Notes: generated from the letters alone by a model not told the origin. A DNA stretch of 64,000 nucleotides from VBCK01 sp035511515 (GCA_035511515.1 DATKFG010000015.1:25976-89975); one strand, 5' to 3'. Counted from the stretch's first letter, positions 27,833 to 36,622 are shown. Numbers and translations: made by a program.

Positions 27833-29023
27833 TCAGGCCGGCAGTGGCCCGGTGTAGTTGGCGTGCGGACGTATCAGCTCGTGGGCGTGATATTGCTCCA
27901 TGGCGTGGGCGATCCAACCGGCGATTCGCCCAACGGAGGCGACGATCAGCTCCTGGCCCTTCAAGCCCAATCTGCGACCGACAAACGTCGCCGGCAAAAT
28001 GAAGTCCGGCTGCAGGCCCGCTATGTCCATGGCGGTGTCGGTTGCACGCTGCAGACGCTTGAATTCGGCATCGTCGCCCAAGGACGTTTCCAGCGCGCGC
28101 ATCATCGCTTCGGCCCGCGGATCCCAATTGCTGTTCTTTGACGGACTGAATCCGGGCAAAGGCTCGCCGTTGCGGAAACGCGCAACGATAGAATCACGCG
28201 GATCGGACGATGCGACGATTTCCTCGAGCAGGCGCGAGGCGGCCCCGGCGCGACCGGCTTGCAGCCGTTGACCTCCCGTGACGATCAGGCCGGTCAGGAC
28301 TGCGTAACACGGGGTAACGCCCGCATTCGCAACCGCGCGCACCGCGAACGTGGTCGGGTCGAATTCGTGATCCGCCGCAAGGATCAGCAGTCGCCGCACG
28401 ACGTCTGCCAGGCCGGGTGGAGCGCGAAGCGATGCCGCGATGAACTCGTGCAGCGGCGCAGAGCTCGGACCGTTCGCTCCCACCATGATGGCGGCATACC
28501 AGCGCGTAAGGTCGGCTCCCGCGCGGGCGATGCCTGATTTGGACAGGTCATAGAGGCGGGGGTTGGCTCGTTCGATCATCGGGAGCAGGGCCATGGCCTG
28601 CTCAGCGACGGTGAGGTCGCCCAAGCCCCGCTTCAATTTGGCGTATGAAGCCGGGACCGCCGGCACCTGCTCGGTGAAAATTGCCTGGGCATCCGCCTCC
28701 CATAGCAGGGCCGCCACGGTCTCGAAGGATTCCGTTTCAGCCAGGCCGACGACGTTCTTGCCCCGGTAGTACAGCCCCCGCTCGGTCAACAGAGTTATTT
28801 TTGTCTCGTTGATCAGCCCCAGTGCAACGTTGCTTTGCGCGCTCGCATCTTGCTCGTCACCGAGTCGGTCGATATCCGCCTTCCAGTAGCGCCGGCGGCG
28901 TGATCCCTGCACACTGCGCGACCGGATCAGCTTACGGCTGACGTAGGCGTAAAGGGTAGGAAGACTCACGCCGAGCGCGCCGGCGGCCTGCTTCGCGGTT
29001 ATCCACAGCCGATCGTCGTTCAT
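27833..29023 (-). CDS. Citrate-synthase-fold protein with N-terminal helix-turn-helix, catalytic histidines missing
   Basis: This is a 396-residue fusion. Residues 7-52 are an excisionase/MerR-type helix-turn-helix (WITAKQAAGALGVSLPTLYAYVSRKLI, then SRRRRYWKADIDRL). Residues 65-390 follow citrate synthase (ETESFETVAALLW, ADHEFDPTTFAVRAVANAG, DPRAEAM, QPDFILPATFVGRRLGL, LIRPHANYTGP). The usual RHGG active-site His is Leu254 (GGQRLQAG), and the His of GFGHPLY is replaced in GFSPSKN (Pro294); Asp340 is kept. Citrate synthesis is therefore unlikely. I infer a ligand-sensing DNA-binding pseudoenzyme. It is divergent from the MFS-AtuA-DUF4387 operon, with TCAATATTGA in between. Confidence 0.85.
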   Translation of the reverse strand: MNDDRLWITAKQAAGALGVSLPTLYAYVSRKLIRSRSVQGSRRRRYWKADIDRLGDEQDASAQSNVALGLINETKITLLTERGLYYRGKNVVGLAETESFETVAALLWEADAQAIFTEQVPAVPASYAKLKRGLGDLTVAEQAMALLPMIERANPRLYDLSKSGIARAGADLTRWYAAIMVGANGPSSAPLHEFIAASLRAPPGLADVVRRLLILAADHEFDPTTFAVRAVANAGVTPCYAVLTGLIVTGGQRLQAGRAGAASRLLEEIVASSDPRDSIVARFRNGEPLPGFSPSKNSNWDPRAEAMMRALETSLGDDAEFKRLQRATDTAMDIAGLQPDFILPATFVGRRLGLKGQELIVASVGRIAGWIAHAMEQYHAHELIRPHANYTGPLPA

Positions 29024-29084
29024 GTCACTGATCGCAATGACGATTCAATCCACGAGCTTTGCACTCTCATATGTACGAGCATAA

Positions 29085-29094
29085 TCAATATTGA
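29085..29094. promoter_or_regulatory. TCAATATTGA palindrome in the divergent promoter region
   Basis: A perfect 10-bp palindrome lies 62 bp upstream of the citrate-synthase-like start (29023) and 133 bp upstream of the transporter start. It shares half-sites with the dyad before the TonB receptor. Confidence 0.5.
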
Positions 29095-29147
29095 CTACCG
29101 CCACTTGACGCTTTACTTTCTGCGCCTGGCCGGTGCTTTTCACACAT

Positions 29148-29170
29148 ATATTGATGGTATCGGTCAATGT
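29148..29170. promoter_or_regulatory. Imperfect ATATTGA / TCAATGT dyad near the MFS promoter
   Basis: Arms 29148-29154 and 29164-29170 pair at six of seven positions around a 9-nt spacer. It is located about 57 bp before the transporter start and uses the same ATTGA half-site as the other sites of this locus. Confidence 0.4.
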
Positions 29171-29226
29171 TATGGCAGCAGCGCCGTACTGGCAAGAGGG
29201 TCGGGTCTGGGCGACCCTGCAAATCG

Positions 29227-30636
29227 ATGAACAGGCCGATTGAAATGCAGCCAAGTCGGGCGGAACAGGTCGCCGCAATCACCGCTCGTCTGAACCGCTT
29301 GCCGCCCTCGCGCACCATATGGCGGCTCGTGGTGCTGCTTTCTCTTTGCGGATTTTTCGAGATCTATGAAATCGCTCTGACGGCCTTTCTCAGCCCCGGA
29401 CTGATCCGGGAGGGAATATTCCATGCTGGCGCGAAAGGCTTCCTGGGTCTGACCGACCAGGCCAGCTTTGCAGCCGCTACCTTCCTGGGTTTCTTCGTCG
29501 GCGCAGCGCTCTTCTCCTCCGTGGCCGACCGATACGGCCGACGCGCCGTACTGACCTATTCGCTGCTTTGGTACGCCGTCAGCACGGTCGTGATGGCCGC
29601 ACAGAACACCGCCCTCGCCGTGGACCTATGGCGCCTCATCGCTGGCATCGGCGTGGGCGTCCAACTGGTAACCATCGACAGCTACCTCGCGGAACTGGTA
29701 CCGAGAACGGTTCGCGGCCGGGCATTCGCGCTTAACTACGGCCTGATGTACCTGGGTGTACCAGCAGCGGCCCTGCTTTGCTGGTTGCTGCTTCCGGCCC
29801 ATCCCGCCGTGATGGCGGGGTGGCGATGGGTGGCGTTGTTTCCTGCGCTGGCAATTCCAGTCGTCTTCCGGGTCCGCCGCGGGGTGCCGGAATCGCCACG
29901 TTGGCTGCTTCAACGCGGACAGCTGGAAGCGGCCGAAAGGGTCGTGGCCTCGATCGAGGCGCGTGTTTCTTCAGATGTCCGCGGCCCGCTGCCAATGCCG
30001 CAAATCGCGGTTCCGGAAGCGCAGGGTCAAGCCGATCTTACCGAGCTTGTTCGGCCGACCTATCGTCGGCGCACGTTGATGCTGATCGCATTGAACATAT
30101 TTCAAGCGCTGGGTTTCTACGGATTCAGCAATTGGGTGCCAACGCTTCTCGCATCCCAAGGCGTCGCGTTCGTCAAGAGTCTGGAATACTCCTTCGCGAT
30201 CGCCATCATCTATCCAATAGCGCCCTTGCTGATCGCGTTCTTCGCAGACCGTGTCGAAGCCAAATGGCAGATCGTCGCAGGCGCGGTCGGAACGGCCGTC
30301 TTCGGCCTCTTGTTTGCGCAGCAATCCAGCCCGCCCATGCTGATTGCGTTCGGCGCCCTGATCACGGTCTCGAATATCCTGCTGTCCTACTCGTATCACG
30401 CGTACCAGACGACCTTGTACCCCACCCGCATTCGCGCCCGCGCCGTGGGTTTCGTTTACTCCTTCAGTCGCCTGGCGACCGTGCTTTCCGGGTTTGCCAT
30501 CGCGATCGTGCTGCGCGATTTCGGTACGACCGGCGTCTTTGCCTTCATTGCGATGTGCATGCTGATCGTCGTGCTGGCGGTCGCCGTATTCGGGCCGCAG
30601 ACCCGCGGACTGACGCTGGAAGAATCGTCCCGATGA
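29227..30636 (+). CDS. MFS transporter (sugar/organic-anion porter type)
   Basis: The 469-residue inner-membrane protein has 12 predicted helices. Typical MFS loop motifs are DRYGRRAVL after helix 2, and YLAELVPRTVRGRAFALN and GVPESPRWLLQRGQ before the central loop, as in the metabolite:proton symporter family. ATG 29227 (MNRPIEMQ) is chosen; 29245 is possible, and the upstream ATG at 29167 falls in the operator region. The stop overlaps the AtuA-family start (ATGA). It is the likely inner-membrane importer for the substrate of this locus. Confidence 0.87.
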   Translation: MNRPIEMQPSRAEQVAAITARLNRLPPSRTIWRLVVLLSLCGFFEIYEIALTAFLSPGLIREGIFHAGAKGFLGLTDQASFAAATFLGFFVGAALFSSVADRYGRRAVLTYSLLWYAVSTVVMAAQNTALAVDLWRLIAGIGVGVQLVTIDSYLAELVPRTVRGRAFALNYGLMYLGVPAAALLCWLLLPAHPAVMAGWRWVALFPALAIPVVFRVRRGVPESPRWLLQRGQLEAAERVVASIEARVSSDVRGPLPMPQIAVPEAQGQADLTELVRPTYRRRTLMLIALNIFQALGFYGFSNWVPTLLASQGVAFVKSLEYSFAIAIIYPIAPLLIAFFADRVEAKWQIVAGAVGTAVFGLLFAQQSSPPMLIAFGALITVSNILLSYSYHAYQTTLYPTRIRARAVGFVYSFSRLATVLSGFAIAIVLRDFGTTGVFAFIAMCMLIVVLAVAVFGPQTRGLTLEESSR

Positions 30637-32030
30637 CGATTGACGACACTTCGGAGAGCTTCATGGAAGTAAGGGTCTTGGCCGCTACTGGGGTTTTGGG
30701 GGCGGGATTCAAGGTCGATTCCCTCAGGCGAGGCGTCGAACTGAATCCGAGCTTCATTGCGTGCGACGCAGGATCGACGGACTCCGGCCCGGCATATTTG
30801 GGCTCAGGCAAGCCCAAACTGTCCAGGGACGCATGCAAACGTGACCTCCGGCTCCTTCTGAGAGCGCGCGATACGCTCAAGGTGCCCTTGATCATCGGCT
30901 CATGCGGCACCAGCGGACGCGACGAGGGAGTGGACTGGGTTGCCGACATGGCGCGCGAGATCGCGGCCGAAGAGCACATTCACTTCCGTACGGCGTTGAT
31001 CAAGTCGGATCAATCCGCCGCTTACTTGAAAATGCGCCTCGAGCAGGGCCGGATCAGGCCGCTGCACCCCGCGCCGGTGCTGACCAAAGCCGTGATCGAA
31101 TCGAGCCACGTGGTCGGCATGATGGGCGCCGAGCCGATCGCAGCGGCCATTGCTGAGGGCGCAGTTGTTGTGCTGGCGGGCCGAGCCAGCGACCCGGCGC
31201 TATTCGCCGCCATTCCGTTGATGCATGGTGCGCCCCCCGGCCTGGTCTGGCACGCGGCCAAAACCCTTGAATGCGGAGCGGTGTGCGCAGTGGTACCCGC
31301 AGCCGACGGCATGTTTGCCGTCATTCGGGACGACCATTTCGATATCGAGCCCCTGGACCTGGCGGCGCGCTGCACGCCCCAGAGCATCGCCGCGCACATG
31401 CTCTACGAAAACGCCGATCCATTCCTGCTCACCGAGCCGTCCGGCGTTATCAACACACAGTATGCGGACTACGTCGCCAACTCGGAGCGGTCAGTTCGTG
31501 TATCCGGGTCGCGGTTCACGGCAGCCGAGGAATACACGATCAAGCTGGAAGGTGCGCAGCTGGTCGGACATCAAACTGCCGTGATCGGGGGAATTCGGGA
31601 CCCCCACATCATTCGAAGCCTGGATACGCTATTGCCAAAAGCCAAGGCATACTTCGACGTGCGCATTGCCGATCTGTTTCCCGGACAGCTTTCCAGCGGC
31701 GATTACGACATAAGCTATCGAATCTACGGCCGTGACGCTGTGATGGGGCGCCTCGAGCCCATGCGCCAGTCGCCGGTGGCCTATGAAGTCGGCGTCCTGA
31801 TCACGATCACGGCGCCCAGCCAGGATCTTGCAAACAAGATCGCCACGCTCGTCAGTCACGTGAGCGCACATCTTCCCGTACCCGAATACCAGGGACTCAT
31901 CAGCAGTATTGCCTATCCTTTTTCGCCACCGGAGCTGCCCCGCGGTCCAGTGTATCGGTTCTCCTTGAACCACGTCGTCATTCCCGACGACCCATGCGAG
32001 ATGTTTCGCACCGAAATCGTGGAGATCTGA
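30633..32030 (+). CDS. AtuA-family (DUF1446) protein
   Basis: The 465-residue protein matches the acyclic-terpene-utilisation AtuA/DUF1446 family over its length: ACDAGSTDSGPAYLG, SRDACKRDLRLLLRAR, PLIIGSCGTSGRDEGVDW, HVVGMMGAEPIAAAIAEGAVVVLAGRASDPALFAAIP, YENADPFLLTEPSG, VRVSGSRF. The best known member acts in citronellol/geraniol breakdown, but the family is broad and the reaction is not settled. The start overlaps the MFS stop; an alternative start at 30663 has a better ribosome site (GGAGAG). The partner DUF4387 gene begins two bases after the stop. Confidence 0.88.
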   Translation: MTIDDTSESFMEVRVLAATGVLGAGFKVDSLRRGVELNPSFIACDAGSTDSGPAYLGSGKPKLSRDACKRDLRLLLRARDTLKVPLIIGSCGTSGRDEGVDWVADMAREIAAEEHIHFRTALIKSDQSAAYLKMRLEQGRIRPLHPAPVLTKAVIESSHVVGMMGAEPIAAAIAEGAVVVLAGRASDPALFAAIPLMHGAPPGLVWHAAKTLECGAVCAVVPAADGMFAVIRDDHFDIEPLDLAARCTPQSIAAHMLYENADPFLLTEPSGVINTQYADYVANSERSVRVSGSRFTAAEEYTIKLEGAQLVGHQTAVIGGIRDPHIIRSLDTLLPKAKAYFDVRIADLFPGQLSSGDYDISYRIYGRDAVMGRLEPMRQSPVAYEVGVLITITAPSQDLANKIATLVSHVSAHLPVPEYQGLISSIAYPFSPPELPRGPVYRFSLNHVVIPDDPCEMFRTEIVEI

Positions 32031-32032
32031 AG

Positions 32033-32341
32033 ATGGCGACCTTGTTTGAGCTTTGCAGCCTGATCCGCTCGAAGAACGCGGGGCCGTTCGTGCTGACCTT
32101 CGACTTGATGTTTTCGACCCGTGAAAACTATGAACGCGCCACAAAAGCGTGCCCGTTGACGAAGGCGATCCTCGCCAGGATGTATGGTCAGGCCGAAGAA
32201 GACATAACGCTCGTCTATCACGATCGCGCGCTGGCGATCAAGGCATCGATGCCAAGGCCGATCTTCCAGGGCGAGCTTCAGGACAGCGACTGCTATGGCG
32301 GCCAGCAATACGTTCCGCTACTCACTCTGCAGGTCGACTGA
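32033..32341 (+). CDS. DUF4387 protein, partner of AtuA-family protein
   Basis: The 102-residue protein MATLFELCSLIRSKNAGPFVLTFDLMF... with VYHDRALAIKASMPRPIFQGELQDSDCYGGQQYVPLL is a DUF4387 member. DUF4387 is regularly encoded next to DUF1446/AtuA proteins, or fused to them, so it is probably a small subunit of the same enzyme. There are two bases between the genes. No signal peptide; cytoplasmic. Confidence 0.87.
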   Translation: MATLFELCSLIRSKNAGPFVLTFDLMFSTRENYERATKACPLTKAILARMYGQAEEDITLVYHDRALAIKASMPRPIFQGELQDSDCYGGQQYVPLLTLQVD

Positions 32342-32368
32342 CGCGAACCACATCATGCCGGCGCCGCG

Positions 32369-33745
32369 TCAGCTTTCGGCCTTCTGCAAATACTTCTTCA
32401 TTTTGTACCAGAGCGTACGTTCGCTGATTCCCAGCAAGGCCGCAGCCTTTGGCTTGCTGCCTTCGGCCTGTTCCAGAGCCTGTCTGATCATCCGGGACTC
32501 CAGCGCATCGACGGCCGCACCGAGCGGGCCTGACGCAGCCGTGTCCTCGCTGCGCTGCGGCGATCTCTTCTGAGCTGGGTCGATGTCCAGTGGAAAGTGC
32601 TCTGGTTTGAACCTGCCGCCTCCGGCAAGCACCAGCGCGCGCTCCACCATGTTTTCAAGCTCTCGAACGTTACCTGGCCAGCCGTACGCTTCCAGCTTGC
32701 TGACCACGCTTGTGTCCAACACGGTCTCGCCGACCAGATGATGGCTGTGTTTCGCGACAAAGTGAGCCACGAGTCCGGGAATATCGGCCTTGCGCTCCCG
32801 CAAGGGCGGCAGGTTGATCGCAAACACGTTGAGCCGATAGTACAGATCCTCCCGCAACTGGCCGTCGCGAATCGCCTCGCGCGGATTGCGGTTCGTGGCC
32901 ACGATAACGCGGAAATCAAGCGAAAGGGTGCGATTGCTGCCCAGGCGCTCCAAGGTGCCCTCCTGCAACACGCGAAGCAGCTTCGCCTGCAGAGAAATGG
33001 GCATTTCCGTCAGTTCGTCCAGGAAAAGCGTTCCCTCATTGGCCAGTTCGAACTTTCCGACACGGTCCTTGACGGCGCCCGTGAAAGCCCCCTTGTCGTA
33101 GCCGAAGAGCTCCGCCTCCAGGATATTGGCCGGAATCGCAGCGCAGTTGATCGGAACAAACAGCTTGTCATGGCGATTCGAGGCGTTATGAATGGCGCGT
33201 GCCGCCAGTTCCTTGCCGGTACCCGTTTCTCCGGTAATCATCACAGAGGCCTTGTTCGGCGCAACCTGGCGAATCAGCTCGTATACGGCTTGCATCGCCC
33301 GGCTCCCACCGACGAACGCGTCCCAGCCTCGATTCAACTCCTCCCGCATGAAACTGTTCTGACGTCCGACTTCGACGCCGCGGAGCACGCGAGAAATCGT
33401 CAATTCGAGCGTTTCCACATCAAAGGGACGGACCATGTAGTCGCTCGCGCCCACTTTCATCGCTTCGACTGCCGACTCCACGGATCCGAAGGCGGTGATG
33501 ACAATGACCGGAATCGTCGAGCCCTCCTTGCGCATGCAGCCGAGCAATTCGATTCCGTCCATTTCCGGCATACGCAGGTCGGTAATCACGAGATCCACAG
33601 GGCTTTCGCGGATAAGCCTCAAGGCCTCCCGACCATTGCCGGCGACGAACACCTTGTAGCCGGCCTGATTCAGCATGATCTCAAGCACGCGCCGCATGTG
33701 CGGCTCGTCGTCGACGACCAAAACGTGTTGCTGGTTCGCCTTCAC
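32369..33745 (-). CDS. NtrC-family sigma-54-dependent response regulator
   Basis: The 458-residue protein has a receiver (1-125, Asp56 in ITDLRMPEMDG), an AAA+ domain with Walker A GETGTGKE (172-179) and the sigma-54 contact loop GAFTGA (219-224), and a Fis-type HTH (ESRMIRQALEQAEGSKPKAAALLGISERTLWYKMKKY). The invariant receiver lysine before PF is replaced by arginine (YMVRPFD). It probably activates sigma-54 promoters under control of the overlapping sensor kinase. The start overlaps the kinase stop by four bases. The divergent porin gene is the obvious candidate target, though I could not find a well-spaced -24/-12 element there. Confidence 0.93.
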   Translation of the reverse strand: MKANQQHVLVVDDEPHMRRVLEIMLNQAGYKVFVAGNGREALRLIRESPVDLVITDLRMPEMDGIELLGCMRKEGSTIPVIVITAFGSVESAVEAMKVGASDYMVRPFDVETLELTISRVLRGVEVGRQNSFMREELNRGWDAFVGGSRAMQAVYELIRQVAPNKASVMITGETGTGKELAARAIHNASNRHDKLFVPINCAAIPANILEAELFGYDKGAFTGAVKDRVGKFELANEGTLFLDELTEMPISLQAKLLRVLQEGTLERLGSNRTLSLDFRVIVATNRNPREAIRDGQLREDLYYRLNVFAINLPPLRERKADIPGLVAHFVAKHSHHLVGETVLDTSVVSKLEAYGWPGNVRELENMVERALVLAGGGRFKPEHFPLDIDPAQKRSPQRSEDTAASGPLGAAVDALESRMIRQALEQAEGSKPKAAALLGISERTLWYKMKKYLQKAES

Positions 33746-35556
33746 TGATGCGCTTCCATCTTCGCTTTGCGCGGCAGACGAATGCTGAAACGCGCACCAC
33801 CCAGATCGCTATCGCCCACCTCGATTTCCCCGCCGTGTGCGGTGACGATCTGCTGGACAATGGCAAGGCCCAGCCCGACCCCTTCTTCACGACGGAAAAA
33901 GAATGCCTCGAAAATGCGCGCTCGCTCCTCCAGCGGAATGCCAGGGCCGTTATCCGAGATCTCGATGAACAACTGCTCCCGGTCGTCGTACGTCGACATG
34001 CGGATATGGCCGCCCTCGGGCAATATCTGGATAGCGTTCAACACAAGATTGAGTAACACCTGCGTGATTCTTTCAACGTCACACTCGATGAACGGGTCCG
34101 CCGCATCCAGCTGATAGCTGACCGAAATTCCGTGCTTCTCCATCTGCGCCGTCAACATGGCACCGCATTGCCGGGCCTGAAGATTGACGTCGGCAAGAAC
34201 CTTGCGCAGTGCGCGCGGCCGCGCGCTATCGAGCATCGCCGACACCAACCCGTTGAGTCTTTCGGTCTCGCTTTCAATGAACGCCATCAGTTCGCGCCCA
34301 TCGTTGGAAATGCCGGCTTCGCGCCGCAGTATCTGCGCCGACGATCGCAGAATACCCAAGGGTGTTCTGACTTCGTGGGCGATTACCGACGCCATTTCCC
34401 CGACAGCAGCGAGCTTCGAGGCTATGACCAGCTTTCGTTGCGATTGTTCAATATCCTGCATCAAATGAACGAACGCCTCCCCCAGCTCGCCAACTTCCCC
34501 CGTGGCGGCGGGCGGATCGATGATTCGAGTCTGTCCGTGCTTGAATCCTCGCGTGAATTCCGTTAGAGCGACTATCGGGTGTGCAATGGCGCGGCTGACC
34601 CAGCCCGCGGCCGCCAGGGTTGTCAAGGCCAATGCCGCGAGCAGAGCCACCGAAAGCAGCGCCATATGGTGCACGGGCGCGAGGGCATCCTTTTCCGGTT
34701 CGATAATCAGGGTGCTCAGCCCGAATCCACCGAACCCTGAAAAATCCGGCGCCCGGCCCAATCCGGCCACCACCTCCGATTCCCAGAAGGGAGATCCGGA
34801 ATGTTTGAAAGCGCCGCTGTACTGCGAAGACAGATGCCAACCCGCCAGGGCGCTGCCGCTCAACAACCCGGCATCCCTTACCGTTCGGGAAGCAGCCATT
34901 ATCTGCCCCTGCGTGTCGACCAGTGCCACGAAGCGCCTGCCTCTGCCGGCCGCGTCCAGAATCTCGTCGATCTGGGCCCAGTTAAGAACGAGCTGTAAAT
35001 CGCCGATCGCGTGGCCGTGGAATTGCGATTTGATCGGCGAGCGAATCGTCAGGCTGACGCTTTGCCCGTCTCGGAGCGGCCGCGCCAGCGAGATTTCCGC
35101 GCCGGCAAGCGTCAAGTGCTGCCACGGGTCAAATGAATCGAGCCGGCGGCCGAAATCGGCGGCGTTGCTGCTGCCGATGACGCGATGCTGCAGATCGAGC
35201 GCGTACAGCTCACGATACACTCCCCCATACCCGACCTTGAGCTTGGCAAGGAAATTGCTCAGGCGTCTGTCAACATCCCGCACTTGCAAGTCCTGCATGA
35301 CATCGAGCGTGCTCCATGTCGCAGCATTCTCGAGGCGCTCGAACATGATTTTGTTGATGTCCGAGGCCACTGCGCTGGCCTGGGCTGCAAGGTCGTATTC
35401 AATTGCAGTCTCCATCGCCGCCTGTGCGTGGAGAAAATCCAGAATGGCAAGAAGTATTGCGGGAGCAAGGCCAATCAGCAGGAACGCTCGAAGCAGCGTC
35501 TGGCGAATTGTCACGCGTCTTCGAAAGTCGCTAGACAGCAAGGTGGAAGCCCCCAT
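33742..35556 (-). CDS. Membrane sensor histidine kinase with periplasmic Cache-like domain
   Basis: The 604-residue protein has TM1 at about 19-42, a periplasmic domain of about 245 residues with dCache-like features (RELYALDLQHRVIGSSN, SLTIRSPIKSQFHGHAIGDLQLVLN, FVALVDTQGQIMAAS), TM2 near 300-322, a HAMP-like linker, HisKA (VIAHEVRTPLGILRSSAQIL) and HATPase_c (NLVLNAIQILPEGG, SDNGPGIP, GVGLGLAIVQQIV). It probably senses a small periplasmic molecule and phosphorylates the NtrC-type partner. The predicted start codon shares CATG with the divergent porin start. Shorter starts (TTG 35541 or GTG 35514) are possible. Confidence 0.88.
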   Translation of the reverse strand: MGASTLLSSDFRRRVTIRQTLLRAFLLIGLAPAILLAILDFLHAQAAMETAIEYDLAAQASAVASDINKIMFERLENAATWSTLDVMQDLQVRDVDRRLSNFLAKLKVGYGGVYRELYALDLQHRVIGSSNAADFGRRLDSFDPWQHLTLAGAEISLARPLRDGQSVSLTIRSPIKSQFHGHAIGDLQLVLNWAQIDEILDAAGRGRRFVALVDTQGQIMAASRTVRDAGLLSGSALAGWHLSSQYSGAFKHSGSPFWESEVVAGLGRAPDFSGFGGFGLSTLIIEPEKDALAPVHHMALLSVALLAALALTTLAAAGWVSRAIAHPIVALTEFTRGFKHGQTRIIDPPAATGEVGELGEAFVHLMQDIEQSQRKLVIASKLAAVGEMASVIAHEVRTPLGILRSSAQILRREAGISNDGRELMAFIESETERLNGLVSAMLDSARPRALRKVLADVNLQARQCGAMLTAQMEKHGISVSYQLDAADPFIECDVERITQVLLNLVLNAIQILPEGGHIRMSTYDDREQLFIEISDNGPGIPLEERARIFEAFFFRREEGVGLGLAIVQQIVTAHGGEIEVGDSDLGGARFSIRLPRKAKMEAHQ

Positions 35557-36622
35557 GATTTGCCAAACTCATCTGAGAATTGTTCTCGGCTGCATCACGG
35601 CCGGCCTGATGTCGCTGGCAGGCGATGCCGCCCTGGCAACAGATGAAAGCAAGAATGAGACCAAGGAACCAACTCCGCCGTACGAACTTGGCAGCGGAAT
35701 GCGGCTGGGGAACAGCGGCTTTTACTTGGGAGGCTATGGTTCGGCCGAGTATAGCGCCGCAAAAGGCGCCAAACCGGACGTTGCTCTGAGCAACGCCGAT
35801 CTGTTTTTCTGGTGGGAAAATCAATCGGGACTTAAGTTCTTTTCGGAATTCGACGCCGAATACGAGGCGGCGACCCACCGCAATCCAAGCCTCGGCGAAC
35901 GGCGCGCTCTATCGCTGCCGCGTCTGTACCTTGACGACACCTTCAGCGACTCGCTGACCGTGCGTCTGGGCAAGTTCCTTACCCCGATCGGCCGCTGGAA
36001 TCTGATTCATGCCGACCCATTGGTGTGGACTACTTCACGTCCATTGCCCACGAAGAATCCGTTTCCCGAAACCACGACCGGCGCGATGGCGCTGGGCAAC
36101 TTCTCCGTGCTTGGACGGTCGATTGACTACAGCGTCTACGGGTCCGCCAATGGCGATTTTCACAGAGACCCCGACGAAAACACCTTTCACAAAGCCATCG
36201 GACTTCATTTCAATGCGCCGGTGAATGACACGACCCAGCTCGGATTCTCCTACGTCAGTTTTTCCCAGCGACCGGACATACAAGATCACCAGCAACTGCT
36301 GGGGCTTGATCTGCTCTGGGCCCATCACGGATTTGAAATCATGAGCGAGGCGGTCCGCCGCGCGTCCAGCGCAGGGTCGCGCGGTGACGAATCGGGCGCC
36401 TATCTGCAGGGCGTGGTGCCCGTGTACGGGCGACTCTACGGGGTCGTTCGGGTCGAGGGATATCACCGGCCGTTACCGCAGCAGACCATCCGGGATGGCG
36501 TTGTCGGCTTGACCTATCGCCAAAGCCGGGCCATCTCGTACAAGATCGAAGTCGACCGCAGCCTGTACAGCACCGGCAACGATTCCTTCGGCTTCCTGTC
36601 CTCTGTGAGCGTGCTGTTTTGA
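35555..36622 (+). CDS. Outer-membrane porin-like beta-barrel protein
   Basis: The 355-residue protein has a signal peptide (LRIVLGCITAGLMSLAGDAALA). Alternating hydrophobic strands include FYLGGYGSAEYSA, FFWWENQSGLKFFSEFDAEYE, LTVRLGKFLTPIGRWNL and YSVYGSANGDF, and the protein ends in the C-terminal aromatic FLSSVSVLF. It resembles OprP/OprO- and DUF3570-like single-gene porins. AGGTGGAAG precedes the ATG at 35555. It is divergent from the sensor kinase with no intergenic space, and followed directly by a small binding-protein gene, suggesting a sensing and uptake unit. Confidence 0.85.
   Translation: MICQTHLRIVLGCITAGLMSLAGDAALATDESKNETKEPTPPYELGSGMRLGNSGFYLGGYGSAEYSAAKGAKPDVALSNADLFFWWENQSGLKFFSEFDAEYEAATHRNPSLGERRALSLPRLYLDDTFSDSLTVRLGKFLTPIGRWNLIHADPLVWTTSRPLPTKNPFPETTTGAMALGNFSVLGRSIDYSVYGSANGDFHRDPDENTFHKAIGLHFNAPVNDTTQLGFSYVSFSQRPDIQDHQQLLGLDLLWAHHGFEIMSEAVRRASSAGSRGDESGAYLQGVVPVYGRLYGVVRVEGYHRPLPQQTIRDGVVGLTYRQSRAISYKIEVDRSLYSTGNDSFGFLSSVSVLF

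Noticed and set aside
30633..32030. Citronellol (atu) degradation cluster
   Set aside because: Only the AtuA-family member is present; no atuB-H neighbours, so pathway naming is not justified.
35400..35554. Sigma-54 promoter upstream of the porin
   Set aside because: GG and GC doublets occur (for example in TGGCAAGAAGTATTGC), but the spacing is 11 instead of 10 bases.
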